From assembly GCA_041746735.1 (NCBI GenBank), contig JBGTGP010000028.1, forward strand, positions 12,360-76,359: a stretch of 64,000 nucleotides of DNA, in the 5' to 3' direction. Under the pieces are notes generated by a model, which was given only the letters and a program-made list of their open reading frames with translations, had not been told where the DNA came from and did no database searches. Below, one piece after another: positions 8,734-17,787 of the stretch. The translations under genes and the position numbers were made by a program. Origin of the DNA: Opimibacter sp041746735. Lineage in GTDB: Bacteria; Bacteroidota; Bacteroidia; Chitinophagales; Saprospiraceae. The stretch's first letter is position 1. Every line of letters begins with the position of its first letter.

Positions 8734-11700
8734 ATGGGCAGGATCTTGGCTATATGTATTTGTTGGACCCTCCATTGGGGCGGGCTTTTGGGCCAGAGCG
8801 TCACGACGGAGTTTGGTAAAAACAGGATCCAGTACCACGATGACTTCAACGTCTGGAATATGTACGAGACGGAAAACTTTGTCACCTACTGGTATGGCAA
8901 AGGCCGTGAAATCGCACACACTGTCGTCCAACTGGCAGAACTGGATAATCCGTCCATCCAGAATGTGCTTGAGCACAAGATGAATGACAAGATTGAGCTC
9001 ATCGTCTATCTCGATCTCACCGACATGAAGCAGAGCAACCTGGGGATAGAGGAGCAGTTTGTCAACCAGGGCGGAATCACCAAAGTCGTGGAAAACAAGG
9101 TCTTCCTCTATTTCAATGGTGATCACAATGATTTGCGCAAATCGCTTCGTCAGGGCATTGCTTCCGTGTACATCAACTCCATGCTGCATGGCAATAATCT
9201 TCAGGAAATCGTCCAGAACGCCGTGCTGCTCAACCTGCCGGAGTGGTTTCAGGCCGGCCTCGTCTCCTATATGGGTGAAGATTGGAATCCGGAAATCGAC
9301 AGCCGGCTCAGTGATTATTTTACGTATCCAAACAAAAAGAAAAAGGACTTTGCCCGGCTGAGTAAAATCGATCCGCGACTTGCCGGACACTCCATGTGGA
9401 ATTTCCTTGCCGCCACTTATGGCCGAGCCTCTATTTCCAATATCCTCTATCTGACACGAATCCACCGAAGTCTGGAGAATGGCTTCCTCTATGTCCTGGG
9501 TCTTGACTCCAAACAACTGGCCCGCCAATGGCAGGACTACTATGAAAAACGCTTTGTCGCTCTCGCCGAACCCCCTACCACCTTTCGCCATGATCTCGAT
9601 CTGACCCGGCAAAAACGTCCCGTTCATATAGGACGTATGCGATTCAGCCCGGATGGAAACAAACTCGCCTACACCCTCAATGATAACAGCCGTGTCCGGG
9701 TCATCATCTATGATATGGCGACTGGCGAAAAGGATATCCTCCTCCGGTACGGCCTCCGCAACTATGAACAGGAAGCCGATCCCAACTATCCCATCCTCGC
9801 CTGGCAATCTGACGGCGCAGCTCTCAGTCTGATCTACGAGCGACGTGATATTTTATACCTCGCCCGCTTTGACCTCAATCAGGGGTCGGTCTACACCGAC
9901 AAGCTCACTCCTGATTATCATCGCGTATACGACATGGACTATTGGTCTGCCGATACACTCATGCTGGCGGCATCTACAGATGGATTTTCAGACCTCTATT
10001 TCTTTGCGCCTATCACCCGTCAGAGTGTCCGGATCTCCGAAGATTTTTACGACGATCTCGATGCCTCGGTTGTTGAGCTTGAAGGACAGCGGTATATCCT
10101 GTTTTCTTCCAATCGCCCGGATGAAAATTTTCGGAAAATGCAATTAGATTCTATTCTGCCGATTGGTCCTTTTGATCTTTTTCTGCTGGAGTATTCGAAA
10201 TCCAAAACGTCTATTCGCCAGCTCACCTTTACTCCCGATGTCAGCGAACGCCTGGCGAGATTGTCCGGGCCTGACGAACTGATTTGCCTGGCGGATATCT
10301 CCGGCAGATGGCAGCGCATCCGCGTCAGCCGACTATTGGAAGATCCACCTGTCACACAGCTCCATACCCGGTATGATCGTGATATTCTGTTGCATGAGTT
10401 TGTTCCGGAAAGTCCTGTTCTCATCGATTGGGTCCGGAAATGGAACAAACCGTATATACAGACAAGCGATCCTGACATTGGCTATAGATCGAGCCATCAA
10501 CCCGGAGGAATCCGACCGGCCAGTACCTCCTCGCCTTTGGTGATCCTGGAAGAATTGAAAGAAGAAGAGGTCATCGATCCTAAGTATTTTTTCCAGACGC
10601 CGTTTCCCGCTCCACCAACCACTGCGCGCGAAACCCTAGCACAACAACCTGTTGCAGAAAAGCCAATGCCGGTAGTAGACATCTCATCTATTCTGCATCC
10701 TGCCTCCGGTCTTGTCCGATCCGATTATCGACCAGGGGATTTGGTACCGTTTATCCGTTCGAGAGTGATTGCGGCCAGGCTCCGATTCAAACTGGATTAT
10801 TTCAACACCACCATGGACAACGAACTCCTCTTTGGAGGTCTGGATAGTTATGCTGGCACAAAAAGAGAATTTGAACCTTCTCCTTTAGGATTCCTCATCA
10901 AAGGTAGTGTTCGTGATTTGTTGGAGGACTATGTGATCACAGGAGGTGTACGCTACCCGACGACCTTCAATGGTTCGGAATATTTTTTAGTCTTTGACAA
11001 CCGGAAACGCCGTATCGACCGGCAGTATGCGATCTATCGCAAATCGGTGATCAATCTCGATCCATCCGGCGGTAATTTTTTACGGCGCAATCAGTTTGTC
11101 AGTGTTCTTGGACTGTCCAGATGGAGTTATCCTTTTGATATATACAACAGCCTGAGGTTGACGACAACGTTGCGCAATGACCGCAGCATTGCTCTGGCCA
11201 CAGACCGTCAGACGTTGGAGCAAAATATCGATGACGCTCAGCGCGTCGGCGCCCGACTGGAATGGGTCTATGACAATACACGCGCATTGGATATCAACAG
11301 TCGAACTGGTACCCGTGCGAAAGTGTGGACAGAAATGGTCAAGCGTTTTGATCTCAATCTTTTTGAGTCGGGCCGCAAGTTTCAGTTTGACAAAGGGATC
11401 ATGACTGTGCTAGGGCTTGATGCGCGACACTATGTGTCCCCGGACCGCCGGACTATTTTTGCGGCAAGGATTACAGCCGCTACTTCTCTGGGATCGGAGC
11501 GCATACTCTATTATCTGGGCGGAGTGGAAAACTGGCTTTTCCCTTCCTTTGACAGAGGCATTGGGGTGCCGCCCGGCATCAATTTTGCGTATACCACCAT
11601 TGCTGCCAATATGCGTGGCTTTAAATACAATGCGCGTAACGGCAGCAGTGTCGTCCTGATCAATACGGAGGTGCGAGTACCGTTTATGCAGTATATCTCC

Positions 11701-12006
11701 CGCCAAAAAATGCGGTCTACCTTTCTGCGAAATCTGCAGATCGTTGGTTTTGTCGATGCGGGAACGGCATGGCATGGTGCGGATCCCTTTTCATCCAGCA
11801 ACCCGCTCAATACCGTCGTCCTGACCAATCCGCCAACTGTGGAGGTGATCGTCAATTATTACCGTAATCCACTTGTCGTGGGCTATGGTGCCGGACTGCG
11901 TACGATGCTTTTTGGATATCTCGTCAAGCTCGACTATGGATGGAATTGGGAGTCCAAAACCAACCGAAAGCCGTTGCTTCATATTTCTATGGGGGCTGAT
12001 TTTTAA
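8734..12006 (+). CDS. Outer-membrane fusion protein: peptidase-MA-like, TolB propeller and Omp85-like barrel
   Basis: 1090 residues with an N-terminal signal peptide (to about residue 21). Residues about 30-280 resemble the Bacteroidota peptidase MA-like domain (N-L-P-E-W-F-x-A-G-L-V-S-Y-M-G), but a canonical HExxH is not evident. Residues about 300-560 hold WD40-like PD40/TolB repeats (F-S-P-D-G-N-K-L-A-Y-T; Y-I-L-F-S-S-N-R). A Pro-rich linker (about 600-650) leads to a C-terminal beta-barrel (about 680-1090) ending in GADF with a terminal aromatic residue, as in Omp85/BamA-like barrels. Such proteins are often labelled 'TolB translocation protein'; the domain architecture points to an envelope assembly or surface-processing role, not proven. 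ATG at 8734 follows an AAGGA ribosome-binding site. Confidence 0.75.
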   Translation: MGRILAICICWTLHWGGLLGQSVTTEFGKNRIQYHDDFNVWNMYETENFVTYWYGKGREIAHTVVQLAELDNPSIQNVLEHKMNDKIELIVYLDLTDMKQSNLGIEEQFVNQGGITKVVENKVFLYFNGDHNDLRKSLRQGIASVYINSMLHGNNLQEIVQNAVLLNLPEWFQAGLVSYMGEDWNPEIDSRLSDYFTYPNKKKKDFARLSKIDPRLAGHSMWNFLAATYGRASISNILYLTRIHRSLENGFLYVLGLDSKQLARQWQDYYEKRFVALAEPPTTFRHDLDLTRQKRPVHIGRMRFSPDGNKLAYTLNDNSRVRVIIYDMATGEKDILLRYGLRNYEQEADPNYPILAWQSDGAALSLIYERRDILYLARFDLNQGSVYTDKLTPDYHRVYDMDYWSADTLMLAASTDGFSDLYFFAPITRQSVRISEDFYDDLDASVVELEGQRYILFSSNRPDENFRKMQLDSILPIGPFDLFLLEYSKSKTSIRQLTFTPDVSERLARLSGPDELICLADISGRWQRIRVSRLLEDPPVTQLHTRYDRDILLHEFVPESPVLIDWVRKWNKPYIQTSDPDIGYRSSHQPGGIRPASTSSPLVILEELKEEEVIDPKYFFQTPFPAPPTTARETLAQQPVAEKPMPVVDISSILHPASGLVRSDYRPGDLVPFIRSRVIAARLRFKLDYFNTTMDNELLFGGLDSYAGTKREFEPSPLGFLIKGSVRDLLEDYVITGGVRYPTTFNGSEYFLVFDNRKRRIDRQYAIYRKSVINLDPSGGNFLRRNQFVSVLGLSRWSYPFDIYNSLRLTTTLRNDRSIALATDRQTLEQNIDDAQRVGARLEWVYDNTRALDINSRTGTRAKVWTEMVKRFDLNLFESGRKFQFDKGIMTVLGLDARHYVSPDRRTIFAARITAATSLGSERILYYLGGVENWLFPSFDRGIGVPPGINFAYTTIAANMRGFKYNARNGSSVVLINTEVRVPFMQYISRQKMRSTFLRNLQIVGFVDAGTAWHGADPFSSSNPLNTVVLTNPPTVEVIVNYYRNPLVVGYGAGLRTMLFGYLVKLDYGWNWESKTNRKPLLHISMGADF

Positions 12007-12011
12007 GTATG

Positions 12012-13091
12012 TCACGCTTCCTCCGCCACCATTTCCTTTAGACGCTCAGTGTTCTCTGCCAGTTTGAGGGCATCGATGATCGGATCAAGGTCGCCGAGGA
12101 CGATACGATCCAGGTTATAGAGAGTGAGGTTGATGCGATGATCGGTGACTCTGTTTTGTGGATAGTTATAGGTCCGGATCTTATCGGATCGGTCGCCCGT
12201 GCCTACGAGAGATTTACGCTGGGCAGAATAAGCTGAAGTCGCAGCTTCACGCTGGGCTTCCCGGACCTTGTCATAGAGCCGGTTGAGTGCAATCTCGCGG
12301 TTTTTAATCTGGGAACGTCCATCCGTACTTTCCGCCACAATGCCGGTAGGCAAGTGGGTAAAACGCACACCCGATTCTGTTTTATTGACATGCTGGCCAC
12401 CGGCACCACTTGAACGGAAGGTGTCGACCTTGAGCTCGTCCTTTCGGATGTTGATGTCCTCCAGTTCAAACTTTGGAAGAATTGCTACCGTCGCCGCGGA
12501 GGTATGGACTCGTCCCTGCGTTTCCGTTTTAGGGACGCGTTGTACGCGGTGTGCGCCGGATTCAAACTTGAGATGTCCAAAGACATCCTCCCCGTAGATC
12601 TCAAGTACGATTTTGTTATATCCGCCCGCAGTACCGAGGTTCTCATCGATGATCTCATGTTTCCACCCGCGGGTTTCAAAGTAGCGCGTATACATGCGGT
12701 ACAGGTCACCGGCAAAAATACTGGCCTCATCTCCACCCGTACCGGACCGGATCTCCATGATGACATCTTTGTTATCGTCCGGGTCGCGTGGAATGAGCAG
12801 CCACCGGAGTTGCTCTTCGGCCTCTTCCTTTTTGGACTTAAGATCCTGGAGTTCGTCCTGAGCCATTTCCCGCATTTCGGAATCGGCTTCTTTGAGCATG
12901 CGGGTAGAAGAATCGATATTGGCCAGAACATTTTCATACTGGTCTATCACGGCTACAATCTCAGTCAGGTCTTTATACTCTTTATGGAGTTTGGAAAAAA
13001 GACGGATATCCCCGATCACTTCCGGGTCCGAAAGCCGGAGTTCGAGATCCTGGTATTTGTTTTTTATCGCACGTAGCCTGTCGATCATCAT
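12012..13091 (-). CDS. prfA: Peptide chain release factor 1
   Basis: Recognises UAA and UAG stop codons and releases the finished peptide on the ribosome. The peptidyl-tRNA hydrolysis motif GAGGQ is present in SSGAGGQHVNKTESGVR. The codon-recognition tripeptide region reads RVPKTETQGR, a PKT variant of the PxT motif that marks RF1 rather than RF2. The length from the ATG at 13091 is 359 residues, normal for RF1. The longer open frame upstream lacks RF1 similarity and overlaps the promoter. It is convergent with the barrel fusion gene, 5 bp apart. The GGQ glutamine is the site normally methylated by PrmC, which is not in the window. Confidence 0.97.
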   Translation of the reverse strand: MMIDRLRAIKNKYQDLELRLSDPEVIGDIRLFSKLHKEYKDLTEIVAVIDQYENVLANIDSSTRMLKEADSEMREMAQDELQDLKSKKEEAEEQLRWLLIPRDPDDNKDVIMEIRSGTGGDEASIFAGDLYRMYTRYFETRGWKHEIIDENLGTAGGYNKIVLEIYGEDVFGHLKFESGAHRVQRVPKTETQGRVHTSAATVAILPKFELEDINIRKDELKVDTFRSSGAGGQHVNKTESGVRFTHLPTGIVAESTDGRSQIKNREIALNRLYDKVREAQREAATSAYSAQRKSLVGTGDRSDKIRTYNYPQNRVTDHRINLTLYNLDRIVLGDLDPIIDALKLAENTERLKEMVAEEA

Positions 13092-13098
13092 AGGGGCG

Positions 13099-13106
13099 CA
13101 AAGATA
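13099..13106 (-). promoter_or_regulatory. Candidate -7 box (TATCTTTG) for prfA
   Basis: An exact TAnnTTTG match on the minus strand, 7 bp upstream of the prfA ATG. No clear -33 box. Its position supports the ATG at 13091 as start. Confidence 0.5.
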
Positions 13107-13235
13107 CGCCCACCAGCAGGAATAGTGGCAGATACATGCATCGACGGGCAATGTCCCCCTGCCGGATATGAGATCAGGCCACCATTAAAGGCACGTTGTG
13201 TATATTCATCCTGATTTCAAACGCCGGACCTCCTG

Positions 13236-14126
13236 ATGGATCCACTGCCCTTCATACCGCAACATGTATACAACCGCAGAGCGGATATACATCAGGTATA
13301 TGGAGGCAATCCGCAAAGTGGTATTTCGGTCTCGGCCCGAAATCCGTATATTTTTATTTTTTCCGGATCATCCGGTCACCAGCATGGATATAAGGACCGG
13401 TGGGACAACCCCAATGTATTTGTCTATACCGGCGAAGGACAGATCGGTGATATGGCCTTTAGCCGCGGTAATCTGGCGCTGCGGGATCACAAACGCAACG
13501 GCAAACGGGTCTTTCTCTTCGAAAGTGATGGCCGGGGTCGGGCTGTTTTTATCTGTGAAGTAGAAGTGTTTGATGTCGACTTTTTTGAAACACACGATAC
13601 GAAAGGTCAGATGCGACAGGGGATCAAGTTTTTCTTTAACCGCATGGGTGCTTTCGTTCCGAAGGACCTGGGAAAACAACTTGCTGTACCTCTGGCTGCG
13701 GACTTATTTCCCGGCTATGGTTTCAGAGTGCCCAATGAAACCGAACGACAGGGACTGGTTACATCAAGAGTGGGTCAGGGTGCTTACCGAAAACGGATCA
13801 TTCATCGGTGGGAGTATACGTGTGCGGTGACGGGTTTTGACAAGCTGGAAGTGCTGGTCGCATCCCACATCGTCCCTTGGTCTGAATCCACGCATGAGCA
13901 GCGTCTTGATGTGCACAATGGCATTTTGCTCTCACCTGTGTATGATGCTTTGTTTGACCGGCATCTGATCACGTTTGAAAATTCCGGCAGGATTATTTTA
14001 TCAGAGGGCATAGAGCCGCAGGCGTATCATAAGATCGGGGTCAGCGGACAGGAGTCAGTGCGAAATTTTAGTTTGGAAAATCATAACTATCTCGACCGGC
14101 ACAGGCAACGGTTTCAGGAATACTGA
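13236..14126 (+). CDS. HNH endonuclease with N-terminal McrA/SRA-like domain
   Basis: 296 residues. The C-terminal third is an HNH_2-type nuclease: CAVTGF, S-H-I-V-P-W (about residue 210), then N-G-I-L-L-S-P-V-Y-D-A-L-F-D (about 225-240). The N-terminal half contains G-E-G-Q-x-G-D-M and R-V-F-L-F-E, seen in the SRA-like domain of Streptomyces ScoMcrA-type proteins that bind modified bases. Together this suggests a stand-alone type IV (modification-dependent) restriction enzyme that cuts foreign DNA. No methyltransferase or partner subunit is next to it; the convergent neighbour is SRAP, a DNA-lesion protein. Family assignment of the N-terminal half is by motif memory only. Confidence 0.7.
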   Translation: MDPLPFIPQHVYNRRADIHQVYGGNPQSGISVSARNPYIFIFSGSSGHQHGYKDRWDNPNVFVYTGEGQIGDMAFSRGNLALRDHKRNGKRVFLFESDGRGRAVFICEVEVFDVDFFETHDTKGQMRQGIKFFFNRMGAFVPKDLGKQLAVPLAADLFPGYGFRVPNETERQGLVTSRVGQGAYRKRIIHRWEYTCAVTGFDKLEVLVASHIVPWSESTHEQRLDVHNGILLSPVYDALFDRHLITFENSGRIILSEGIEPQAYHKIGVSGQESVRNFSLENHNYLDRHRQRFQEY

Positions 14127-14138
14127 GCCGGTTATTTC

Positions 14139-14813
14139 TCAGACCGCTTCGATCAGTCCTGGATCGTTTTCACGTACATGATTGACGCGGGTGGAAACTC
14201 TATACCAGTCATAGTATTCAGCAGGTATGGACGAGAGTTGGGTGAGGAGGTCTTTAGACGGTATGTCTGCATCAAGCCAAAGGGATTCTTCTTCTGGTAG
14301 GAGTATGAGGGGTTGGCGGTCGTGGAGGTGGCGGATGGTGGGATCGGCTTCATGGGTGATGAGGGTAAAGCTGTGGATCCATTCTCCCAGCGGACTTTTC
14401 CAGTGCTCGTAGAGTCCTGCAATGGTAAAGATGTCTGTGTTTTTAAGTCGGATGCGGTAGGGTATTTTGCCCTCTGGTGTGTTTTGCCATTCATAATACC
14501 CGTCGAAAGGGACGATACATCTCCTTTTGTGGAAGGCCTGTCGGAACGAGGGTTTTTCTTCAATGCTTTCAAGTCGGGCATTGATGAGTTTGTAGCCGAT
14601 TTTGATGTCCTTGGCCCAGTGGGGGATCAGGCCCCAGCGATAGAGGTGGATGGCACGGGGTTCTTCCTGCGTGATGACCGGATGCATGTGCGTGGGGGCG
14701 ACGTTAAAATTGGGCAGTGGATTATAGCGCTCCAATTCGTCGCTATAAAACGTGGCCCGGAAACGCTCCTCGAGTTCTTTTTCGGTTTTTGTTAGCGATG
14801 ACCGTCCGCACAT
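14139..14813 (-). CDS. SRAP family protein (HMCES/YedK-like abasic-site crosslinking)
   Basis: 224 residues. After Met removal, Cys2 (MCGR) is the catalytic nucleophile that forms a thiazolidine crosslink with abasic sites in single-stranded DNA. The other conserved elements are present: FNVAPT (Asn), WGLIPHWA, NARLES, C-I-V-P-F-D-G-Y-Y-E-W (Glu), and L-H-D-R-Q-P-L-I-L (His). The length is typical of the family. The start codon shares its A with the stop of the upstream SPOR gene (TGATG), a sign of translational coupling. It acts on DNA in the cytoplasm. It lies convergent to the HNH nuclease, 12 bp apart. Confidence 0.93.
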   Translation of the reverse strand: MCGRSSLTKTEKELEERFRATFYSDELERYNPLPNFNVAPTHMHPVITQEEPRAIHLYRWGLIPHWAKDIKIGYKLINARLESIEEKPSFRQAFHKRRCIVPFDGYYEWQNTPEGKIPYRIRLKNTDIFTIAGLYEHWKSPLGEWIHSFTLITHEADPTIRHLHDRQPLILLPEEESLWLDADIPSKDLLTQLSSIPAEYYDWYRVSTRVNHVRENDPGLIEAV

Positions 14814-15481
14814 CAGCCCCCAATCCGCACATATGCATCAATCTTGTGATAATCTTTAAGTTTCCTGACCAGTTTCCTGGCCTCATTGACGTCCGAAAAA
14901 CGTCCCGCACAAACTGTATGGTATTCTGACAGGTCAAAGTTGATCACCTCCGCATCCCCAAATCCTGCTTTCTTCAGCTCTTGCATGCGCTGCTGCGCAT
15001 TGGTGAGTTGGGTGAAATTGCCCGCAATGACCAGATGCATTCCGGCTGTGGCGGAAGAGGTGGAGGTGGTCGGTTTGGGTGGGGTTGAAGTAGGCTTTGT
15101 GCCTGTAGTAGCAGGAGGAGTGGTCTTTTTTGGCTCTGCCTTAGGTTCAACCTTGGGCTCTGCCTTTTTGGGCTCTGCAGGTTTAGTTTCCGGAACGGGT
15201 TCAGACTTGACCAGTTCGCTGGTCACGGGTGCCGGTTCTTCTTTTTTAACTTCGGTGGTATATGTTTCATCGTCATCACGGCTGCCGGACGATGATGAGT
15301 CGCTACTGCCATTGTAGATGGAATCGGCATCCGACATCAGGTCATCACCTACACCAGTTTCCCTGGCATCGACGATCTGACGGGGATGACGAGGTTTGTC
15401 ACCACCCCAGACATGACTGATCCAGATGTAGAGCAGGAGGAGGATAAAGATGGTGACGAGAATGGTGATGATCCGGTTCAT
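14813..15481 (-). CDS. Membrane-anchored SPOR domain protein
   Basis: 222 residues: one N-terminal transmembrane helix (about 5-25), an acidic Ser/Asp-rich segment, a long low-complexity linker of Lys-Pro-Glu-Ala-Thr repeats (about 75-145) and a C-terminal SPOR domain (about 147-222; H-L-V-I-A-G-N-F opening, Y-H-T-V-C-A-G-R-F-S-D second half). SPOR domains bind glycan strands stripped of stem peptides at division septa, so the protein probably spans the periplasm to septal peptidoglycan. It is first in a two-gene unit with SRAP (1-bp overlap). Confidence 0.85.
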   Translation of the reverse strand: MNRIITILVTIFILLLLYIWISHVWGGDKPRHPRQIVDARETGVGDDLMSDADSIYNGSSDSSSSGSRDDDETYTTEVKKEEPAPVTSELVKSEPVPETKPAEPKKAEPKVEPKAEPKKTTPPATTGTKPTSTPPKPTTSTSSATAGMHLVIAGNFTQLTNAQQRMQELKKAGFGDAEVINFDLSEYHTVCAGRFSDVNEARKLVRKLKDYHKIDAYVRIGG

Positions 15482-15817
15482 AGCGCGTGCAGTTTTCGAT
15501 TACAAATCTGAGATACCTTCCCACAAAGATAATAGTAATTTATAATATGTAACAATATGTTTTTTTGCAGATTATTTATGTGTTTTTTCTTGCATATTCC
15601 GCTTTTATGAATTTATTTCTTACCCATGGTCTGACACAGAGGGATACAACCTGAGGGCGTAATGTTTTTTATACGCCATTTATGACATATCTGCATGGCC
15701 AGAAAAGGATCAACTACTCACTACTCACTACTCACTACTCACCACTCTTTACCCTTTACCCTTTACCTTTTACCTTTTTAAACTTCATCTTTGCGTCTCT
15801 AACTACTCACATCATAC
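15482..15817. other. 336-bp intergenic region with two abutting heptamer arrays
   Basis: The divergent region between the SPOR gene and dapD. The left half is AT-rich (probable SPOR-gene promoter; ATACGCCATTTATGACATAT near 15671 resembles the repeats at 8546). The right half holds the CTACTCA and CTTTACC arrays. CATCTTTG at 15786-15793 is a plausible -7 box for dapD (one mismatch to TAnnTTTG). Confidence 0.6.
15714..15774. repeat. Two heptamer families joined in phase: CTACTCA x4 and CTTTACC x3
   Basis: Four CTACTCA units (15714-15741; reverse complement of the AGTAGTG family), a CCACTC unit, then CTTTACC three times and TTTTACC. The switch from one family to the other keeps the 7-bp register. 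Confidence 0.9.
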
Positions 15818-16636
15818 ATGCACCCACTCCAGCCTATCATCGAAGCCGCCTGGGACGACCGCAATCTCCTGACGGATAAAGACACCCAATATGCCATCCT
15901 CGAATCCATCAATCTGCTCAACCAGGGACAATTGCGTGTGGCAGAGCAGCAGGGACCTGGTCAGTGGACCGTCAATGACTGGGTGAAAAAAGCTATCACG
16001 CTCTATTTTCCGATTCAGAAAATGGAAACTATTGAAGTGGGGCCTTTTGAGTTTTATGACAAGATCCCGCTCCGAAAAGGGTTTGCCCGGCAGGGCGTAA
16101 GGGTCGTCCCGCATGCGCTGGTCCGTAATGGTGCCTACGTGGAATCCGGTGCCATCCTCATGCCGTCCTATGTCAATATCGGAGCATGGGTAGGATCCGG
16201 CACCATGGTGGATACCTGGGCTACCGTGGGCTCCTGCGCCCAGATCGGCCGCAACGTTCATCTGAGCGGGGGTGTCGGTATCGGAGGTGTGTTGGAACCA
16301 CCTCAGGCCAGTCCGAATATCATAGAAGATGATTGCTTTATCGGATCACGGTGTATCATTGTGGAAGGAGTCATTGTAGAACAAGAGGCGGTATTGGGGG
16401 CCAACGTGGTCATCACCCAATCAACCCATATCATCGATGTGACGGGACCCGAACCTGTCACCTGGAAGGGTCGCGTACCTGCCCGGTCGGTCGTCATTCC
16501 AGGCACCTATGAAAAGAATTTTCCCGCCGGCAAGTATCATGTACCCTGCGCCCTGATCATAGGCAAGCGGCAGGCTTCGACCGACAAGAAAGTATCCCTC
16601 AATGCTGCCCTTCGCGAGCATCAGGTGGCGGTCTGA
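15818..16636 (+). CDS. dapD: 2,3,4,5-tetrahydropyridine-2,6-dicarboxylate N-succinyltransferase
   Basis: 272 residues. Catalyses succinylation of tetrahydrodipicolinate in the diaminopimelate/lysine pathway, giving precursors for peptidoglycan and lysine. An N-terminal helical domain (about 1-95, with the W-T-V-N-D-W-V-K-K-A-I-x-L-Y-F motif) is followed by a left-handed beta-helix of hexapeptide repeats (about 100-240: G-A-Y-V-x-x-G-A-I-L-M-P-S-Y-V-N-I-G-A-W). The signature GGVGIGGVLEP is present. Length and layout match DapD fully. ATG at 15818. No other dap gene is next to it; deoC follows 36 bp downstream. Confidence 0.97.
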   Translation: MHPLQPIIEAAWDDRNLLTDKDTQYAILESINLLNQGQLRVAEQQGPGQWTVNDWVKKAITLYFPIQKMETIEVGPFEFYDKIPLRKGFARQGVRVVPHALVRNGAYVESGAILMPSYVNIGAWVGSGTMVDTWATVGSCAQIGRNVHLSGGVGIGGVLEPPQASPNIIEDDCFIGSRCIIVEGVIVEQEAVLGANVVITQSTHIIDVTGPEPVTWKGRVPARSVVIPGTYEKNFPAGKYHVPCALIIGKRQASTDKKVSLNAALREHQVAV

Positions 16637-16672
16637 ACTTTTCCCTTCGGGATATAGTATCTTCGGGGCTGT

Positions 16673-17338
16673 ATGCAATTGGCCCATTATATTGATCACA
16701 GCTACCTCCGTCCTGACTGTAACGAAGCGATCATCGATCGCCTGATCTGGGAGTCAAAGGAATATGGCTTTAAAGCCATTTGCATACCGCCGATGTATCT
16801 GCAGTACGCCAAAGAAAAGGCCGGGGAACGATCCTTTCTTTTATGCACAGTAGCTGGCTTTCCCATTGGATATGATCATGTGGAAGCCAAGCTCGCTTCA
16901 CTCCACCGCTCAGCTGATCTGGGCGCTGATGAGGTGGATGTCGTGATCAACCTTTCCGCAGTCAAAACCGGTCATTGGGTACTGACACGCAACGAACTGA
17001 CAGTACTTCATCAGGCCGCCATCGAACGCGGTATCACCCTCAAATGTATCATCGAGGCCCAGTTGCTCACCGAAGATGAAATCATGCAGATCTGCGAGAT
17101 CAGCAATGAACTCCGGTTGCATTACGTTAAGACTTCCACCGGATTTTTTGGTGATCCTGTACGCGAAGAAACACTTCGGTTGCTGCGCAGACATCTGGAT
17201 CCTTTGATCCGCATCAAAGCTTCCGGGGGCATCAACCGATACAACCATGCGATGAAGATGATACGAGCTGGTGCAGACCGGCTGGGATGCAGCCAGAGTG
17301 TCGCCATTATTAAAGAAACTATTCAGGACCCTTCTTAG
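16673..17338 (+). CDS. deoC: Deoxyribose-phosphate aldolase
   Basis: 221 residues, a class I aldolase that splits 2-deoxyribose 5-phosphate into glyceraldehyde 3-phosphate and acetaldehyde during deoxynucleoside catabolism. Key residues are visible: D-E-V-D-V-V-I-N (catalytic Asp), Y-V-K-T-S-T-G-F (Schiff-base Lys) and I-K-A-S-G-G-I (second Lys). The start D-H-[ST]-Y-L-R-P matches the family's D-H-T-x-L. TATCTTCG at 16658-16665 is a possible -7 box just before the ATG. The following SPOR gene begins 4 bp after its stop, suggesting co-transcription. Confidence 0.95.
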   Translation: MQLAHYIDHSYLRPDCNEAIIDRLIWESKEYGFKAICIPPMYLQYAKEKAGERSFLLCTVAGFPIGYDHVEAKLASLHRSADLGADEVDVVINLSAVKTGHWVLTRNELTVLHQAAIERGITLKCIIEAQLLTEDEIMQICEISNELRLHYVKTSTGFFGDPVREETLRLLRRHLDPLIRIKASGGINRYNHAMKMIRAGADRLGCSQSVAIIKETIQDPS

Positions 17339-17342
17339 GTTT

Positions 17343-17774
17343 ATGATGCCGTATACAACCTCCGCTTCTGTGATCCGGTTTTTACTTTCTGCCTCCCTGG
17401 TCAGTTTTATGCTGCTGGTTTCAGTATCTGATCTATCCGGTCAGCTGACCGAAGCGCCGCAGGTGTCGGCGCTGATGGAGCGATGGAAGGCCTATAACCG
17501 GGATCATCAGGAGATCCGGGGATGGCGTATACAGATTCTGGCCACGGTGGATCGCAGACAGGTTGAGTCGATTCGGCGACAGTTTGAAAACCGTTATCCG
17601 GATTATCCCGTCCACTTTGTGCACAATGACCCCTATTATCACCTTAAAGTAGGCGCGTTTATGACCATGCAGAAAGCGCAGGCATTTCTAAGAAAAATGC
17701 AGACCGACTATCCTCAGGCTATACCGGTAACTGACCATCTCAAGGTAGAGGAGTTACTCCTCTACGATCAATAA
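17343..17774 (+). CDS. Exported SPOR domain protein
   Basis: About 143 residues from the ATG at 17343 (17346 is an alternative). A hydrophobic signal peptide or anchor (about 10-35, ending D-L-S-G-Q) is followed by a C-terminal SPOR domain (about 63-140): G-W-R-I-Q-I-L-A-T opening and Y-H-L-K-V-G-A-F second half, typical of the fold that binds denuded peptidoglycan. The longer upstream frame overlaps deoC and lacks similarity. It sits between deoC and rodA, spaced 4 bp and 13 bp, consistent with an operon serving the cell wall. Confidence 0.8.
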   Translation: MMPYTTSASVIRFLLSASLVSFMLLVSVSDLSGQLTEAPQVSALMERWKAYNRDHQEIRGWRIQILATVDRRQVESIRRQFENRYPDYPVHFVHNDPYYHLKVGAFMTMQKAQAFLRKMQTDYPQAIPVTDHLKVEELLLYDQ

Positions 17775-17787
17775 ACAGCTACGGCCG

